Below, piece by piece: positions 59,822 to 64,000 of a stretch of 64,000 nucleotides of DNA. Below the pieces are notes generated by a model. That model was not told where the DNA came from, searched no databases, and saw only the letters and a program-made list of their open reading frames with translations. Source of the stretch: Fennellomyces sp. T-0311 (Eukaryota > Mucoromycota > Mucoromycetes > Mucorales > Lichtheimiaceae); contig JALLLT010000037.1 in NCBI GenBank assembly GCA_025266875.1, positions 186,001 through 250,000 of the forward strand, written 5' to 3'. Made by a program: the position numbers and the translations under genes. The stretch's first letter is position 1. Every line of letters begins with the position of its first letter.

Positions 59822-61375
59822 ATGGCAACCATCTCGGTTAGGCGACTGGCCCGACTGCCTATACAATTGCTTTGCGATCGTCAATACTTTTGGTACCTAG
59901 CAACACTGCTGCTACTTGGGGAATTCGTACTGAATGTCTTGATCATCAACAAAGTCGCGTGCAAGTTGTCAAAGAAAAGAAATTATCAAGACCACTGACC
60001 TTTTTTTTTCTTAATACAGACACCGAAATTGATTGGGTCGCGTATATGCAAGAAGTGAAGGGATATTTGGACGGAGAGCGAGACTATCAGCAATTACGTG
60101 GCGACACCGGGCCACTCGTATACCCAGCAGGTTTCGTGTACATTTATTCATGGCTTTACCGGATCACTAGTGATGGAGTCAATATTCGTCTGGCCCAGTA
60201 TCTGTTTGCAGCACTCTATCTCGCCACCCAGTTGATTGTTTTTTCGATCTACTCCAAAGTAGAGAGAATACGTCCGTATGCCATCGTGATGCTTTGCCTT
60301 TCGAAGCGACTACACTCAATTTATGTTTTGCGATGCTTCAACGATCCAGTTGCCATGTTCTTCATGTACGCCAGCATTCTCGCCATGTTACACCGGCGAT
60401 GGTTGTATAGCAGTGTGCTTTTCAGGTACAAGAGGATTATCGTCTTTGTGTTCTGGAGTTCTCATGGCTGCTGTTTTGCAGTGTTGCCTTATCCATCAAG
60501 ATGAACGTGCTTTTGTTTTTCCCTGCCTTTGGAATACTATTGTGGCAATCGCTTGGTGCATGGATCACCATTGTGCATTTGGGTATCATAGCAGCTATCC
60601 AGGTACAAGACAATGGAGTACTCTGTTTTGAAATGCTGATTCCTCTCTACGATAGGTCGGTCTTGCTTATCCATTTCTCACAACTTACCCTGCATCTTAT
60701 ATCGGGCGTGCCTTTGAATTTTCTCGCGTGTTTGATTATCAATGGACCGTGAATTGGCGAATGGTGGATGAAAAAACATTTGTGTCACGTCCATTTGCAA
60801 ATGCTCTCTTGGCTGGTCATGTCGTGACGCTACTGCTCTTTCTCGTATTTGTCTGGTGCAAAGGGTATCACTGGTTCCTTTTTTTCGGTGTGGGTGGAGT
60901 AAGGGTTGTAATTAACGGCGTGCATCTTTAGTAACTCGGTATTCACTGTCTTTTTCGATGGCTTCCGCGGCAAACGACGGCATATTTCAGCAGATGGTTA
61001 GTGAGTGCGATAGAGAGAGAAGACTATTCTCATAATCCCTTCAGAAATCATCAGCACCTTGTTCACATCCAACCTTATGGGCATCGTATTCGCACGATCC
61101 TTGCACTACCAATTTTACTCATGGTACTTTCACAGCCTTCCCTATCTACTATGCACCGTGGCGGCTGTACCAGCAAGGTACCTGAAGATCTATTCAGCAC
61201 ACCTCCACGATATTAACCAACGCGATTCAGATTTCTTTATTTCATAGCAATCGAGTGCTGCTGGCTCATTTTTCCATCGACGGAGACTTCGTCGTGGGTG
61301 CTACTTGGATGCCACACGATGATTTTGGTCGGCGCTTTTGCAATACTTCAGCTCTTAAAGGGGAATTCATCATAG
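59822..61375 (+). CDS. ALG3: ALG3, dolichyl-P-Man mannosyltransferase
   Basis: ER membrane enzyme that adds the sixth mannose (alpha-1,3) from dolichyl-P-Man to the lipid-linked oligosaccharide in N-glycan assembly. The start is Met 59822 ([17 protein letters not shown]). The first intron, 59961-60019, uses a GC donor (gcaagt), and only that splice yields the conserved [16 protein letters not shown]. Further blocks are [66 protein letters not shown] and [21 protein letters not shown] late splice gives [12 protein letters not shown]. Several introns in all. The stop at 61375 lies only 24 bp before the next gene's ATG. Confidence 0.94.
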
Positions 61376-61399
61376 GCTGTGTTTTCACGTATTAATACA

Positions 61400-62530
61400 A
61401 TGTCACAACCTCCTCTCAAAATCAAATTAAGGCTTAATGGCCCTTCGAAATCAGATAATTCATCGTCACCGTCTTCTACAAACACATCGACAACATCCTC
61501 TCCTGCACCCTCCTCTGCGAAGCTTGTCAATGAATTAGATCCAGTAGCACCAGCATCGCCAGCCAAAAAGCCAAAGGTAAATCGGCGTGCCAAGCGACCA
61601 GCAACCAGTTCAACAACAACAGCTCCAGCTACACCTGCAACAACAGGGTAATGTGTATAGCAATTGTGCCGTGTTTGATTGTCACTGACGCCTTCTTCAA
61701 ATAGCGAGGACGATATGTCTTTAGTAGACGAAGGTAAAGTGACGCTGATTCGTAACAATAAGGTTTTGGGATACCAAGTTGGTTTCTAGGCACGCCGGTA
61801 GCTACACCAGGATCAACACCGGCTGCGACACCAGCAGCAACGCCAGTAACGACATCTGTAGCAAGCAGTCGACCGCGTAGCCATCACCATAATAGCCATC
61901 ATTCGTCACCGGCGCGAAAAGATATACTGAAGCACAAGGACACAAAAGTGCGTCAGTGGAAGCGAGCACCCCTCACCTTCTACACATTGGAGGGAGGCCA
62001 AGTGCACGTATCCAACTGGCATTCGGGTAAGTGGATTGGATGGGCATATGCTTGGCCGACCTGACGCGGGATTATCAGACGAACCGATGGCACTGAACAA
62101 GCGCAAGACCGAGCCTGTCACCGTGGCCGAAATTGACGCGCTGTTTTCGGCCACAGGCAGCGAAAAGGATTTTAGACCCTACTTGTGCACCCAACCAGGC
62201 TGTTCAAAATCATTTACAACATATGACCAGCTGCAAACTCACGAGACAAATATGCACGGCACCAAGAAGCTAATCTGCGGTATTGATGGATGCCACAAGA
62301 GCTTTGTTACCCCCGGTCAGCTTACCAAGCATCGCAAAATGGTCCACTTTCGAGCCGCACGGAAGGCTAAAATGGCAGCGGCGGCTGCAGCAGCTGCAGC
62401 AGCGGAAGAATCAGCTAGTGCTGATGGACCAACAACGACAACACCCACACCTACAACAGAAACTCCACCACCGGGAAACGGATCGAATGAAGTGGTGGAT
62501 ATTGGCAATTCCGAAGATATGATTCCATAG
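61400..62530 (+). CDS. C2H2 zinc-finger protein, two fingers
   Basis: Start Met at 61400 (MSQPPLKIKLRLNGPSK), then a Ser/Pro/Thr-rich N-terminus and a Thr/Pro/Ala-rich exon. A conserved-looking block precedes the last intron: QWKRAPLTFYTLEGGQVHV. After the splice (DEPMALNKRKTEPVTV) come two C2H2 fingers, YLCTQPGCSKSFTTYDQLQTH and LICGIDGCHKSFVTPGQLTKH, both with C-x4-C-x12-H-x4-H. An Ala run and a Thr/Pro tail follow. Probably nuclear and DNA-binding. The upstream block resembles chromatin-associated fungal C2H2 proteins, but I cannot name the family. The start lies 24 bp after the ALG3 stop, so its promoter must lie within ALG3. Confidence 0.8.
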
Positions 62531-63696
62531 TAATTCATGCCCTTTGTATATTTTATTCTCTGTCACGCTATATTGCATTACCTGCAGATATCCAACAATG
62601 AAGTAAGGTATCTCGTAGTGTTCCAGCTTTCGTGTGTTTCATATTAACCGTGCACGTAAAGCGCGATTGAAAGTGTTGCAGTCCTGTCGATCCTTCAAAT
62701 GTAACCCTCGGGATTTATCGATTAGGCTGGTACACGACCCAAACACCCGTACGTAAAAAGATGATTGGGTGGGACTCCAGCTATCCGTACAAAGGCTTTC
62801 ATCTGCGTAATTCGCATGACGTAACGGCATTGGTATGTATTAAAGACAATAATAAATGTCGAGATTCTATGATGAGCTTAAACCTATGCAGGGCTGCCAA
62901 ACTCTGCTTTAAGTCATTACATAGAGGCTTACGAGATAGTCTGCTGAAAAACCACGCTACGAAAATGGATACCTATATTCTCGATTGCTAAGAACGATGC
63001 TCTTCATGATGCATCAACGTAGGCTAAGCTAGCAGTATATTCATATCATTATGTGACCGTACAAACATCATGACGCTATTGGCCCTGGCATGCTTAAGTT
63101 CAAACGTGCTAGGTAACTGAAGTATATAAAATAAGTTATATAGGTAAGCCTTTAGTTCAAAAGTTATATATTTATTTGGAAGTTGCTAGATCTGCTCCTA
63201 TAGGCATATGATCTCTTCCTTGCGGTGCAGAGGATCATGATAATACAATGGAAGATGAAATAGAGGCACCATGCCTGAAAAAAAACCTCTAGGATAGGTG
63301 TAAAAAAAGGCAGGTTGGCGTAAGGGGAAATTGTTGGCTATTCGTTCACGGATCTTCTTGGGTAGAAAACCCTCTCCGTGTTTCGGAGGGCCTGGAATTT
63401 GTCATGTCTTCTTGGTCGCCGTCACCGTTCGGATGAACTAGACCGTCGATCTTGCGAAGTACATCGAGCAGGGCCTGCCAAACATCCTTCCACTTGCCTC
63501 GAGTCAACTAGGTAAGCCTTTAGATCTTTAATATGACTTTACGCACAGTAGAAGCTCCGCATGTAGGAACATCATGGCACCTTTGTTATTTTTTTTTCCA
63601 AAGCCTAAAGCCTGAAGGCATATTTAAAACACATAAATAAAATCACCTCTAATCTTGTACATTGATATTATTTTTATTTGTTACTTTATCTACATT
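62531..63696. other. Intergenic, no confident gene
   Basis: No supportable gene. A minus-strand frame at 62639-62830 (with GLHLKDRQDCNTFNRAL) has a protein-like composition and no family match I know. The rest is AT-rich, with scattered short frames. 63370-63480 is less AT-rich but has no clear frame. Confidence 0.4.
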
Positions 63697-63861
63697 ATGA
63701 AACTTTTGCTTGCAATCACAATTTCAATCGTTGCTTCGTCTGCTATTCTCATTTCCGGAGCTTCGGCTTAAGGTCATTCGCAGGCTATTGATCGTACTAC
63801 CAGTCCTAGAGATTTTCCGCGTTTTCTGCCTCCTCCATCGTCTTCTCCTGTCTGTCGATGA
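63697..63861 (+). pseudogene. Small secreted peptide with in-frame stop after signal
   Basis: Met 63697 opens a textbook signal peptide (MKLLLAITISIVASSA then ILISGASA), whose last residues fit a signal-peptidase site. The next codon is TAA (63769-63771). Reading through in the same frame gives 29 more residues (GHSQAIDRTTSPRDFPRF then LPPPSSSPVCR) before a TGA at 63859-63861. No GT-AG intron removes the TAA, because it directly follows the signal. The best explanation is a premature stop in a small secreted protein gene. Read-through or a sequencing error are alternatives. It lies at the edge of the window. Confidence 0.45.
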
Positions 63862-64000
63862 TCTCTTCTACTTGATGACGGCTTTGACACCAGTAATACG
63901 TATACTAAAAAAAAGCCTCCCATATCCTGGTAATTTTTGAATGTACGCTGAGTTATTGCTAGCATCGGTTTATTGAGTTGCGAAAGTAGATGATCCTTAG

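Noticed and set aside
59872..60019. ALG3 beginning at an alternative Met at 59872
   Set aside because: That frame reads through the first intron. The Met at 59822 gives the conserved N-terminal helix and joins by the GC-AG splice.
1..64000. tRNA, rRNA, CRISPR or telomere repeats
   Set aside because: No cloverleaf with plausible A and B boxes, no rRNA-like conserved blocks, no regularly spaced identical repeats, and no TTAGGG-type arrays were seen by eye.

Overview
The window reads as nuclear DNA of a filamentous, early-diverging fungus, most likely Mucoromycota (Mucorales-like). This is inferred from many short introns (about 50-80 bp), compact genes on both strands, and fungal-type ALG3, SLA2, SEC2, HAP2 (NF-YA) and ataxin-10/CTR86 homologues. 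There are no rRNA genes, CRISPR arrays, operons or intact transposons that I can support.

Layout. 1-7,025: a telomerase reverse transcriptase gene (TERT, minus strand, 3,036-7,025) whose catalytic exons I could rebuild by eye, followed at its 3' side by a decayed tandem copy of its own 3' half (about 950-2,975). 7,347-12,426: a large multi-exon gene with a possible N-terminal propeller, an acidic repeat-rich middle and an ELYS-like helical C-terminus. 12,770-24,917: NmrA-like protein, a small His-rich secreted or anchored peptide, an IBtk-like ankyrin/RCC1/BTB protein, a small unknown gene, U-box cyclophilin PPIL2, NF-YA, and choline kinase with an apparent 1-nt frameshift. 25,134-28,811: gene remnants and a PX-BAR sorting nexin. 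28,812-31,575 is gene-poor.

31,576-40,000: SEC2-like Rab GEF, ataxin-10, long-chain acyl-CoA synthetase, borealin-like protein and a Vip1-like RRM protein. 42,661-51,080: a cytochrome b2-type dehydrogenase ending in SKL, a mitochondrial carrier, a GNAT enzyme, a single-pass SH3 protein, and a MerT-like membrane segment fused to a heavy-metal domain. 51,518-55,389: SLA2/HIP1R endocytic adaptor. 55,390-58,750 is gene-poor and holds a decayed fragment of the cytochrome b2 gene. 58,812-62,530: FMN-binding flavoprotein, ALG3, and a C2H2 protein starting only 24 nt after the ALG3 stop. The right end has a signal peptide interrupted by an in-frame stop.

The genes are mostly unrelated housekeeping functions: membrane traffic (SLA2, SEC2, sorting nexin), lipid metabolism (choline kinase, acyl-CoA synthetase), glycosylation, and nuclear or mitotic functions. 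The most unusual items are the TERT plus TERT-pseudogene pair, the PTS1-bearing flavocytochrome and its relic, the MerTP-like fusion, and two GC-AG introns supported by reading frame. Exon boundaries were placed by eye from splice consensus and conserved motifs and should be treated as approximate unless stated.
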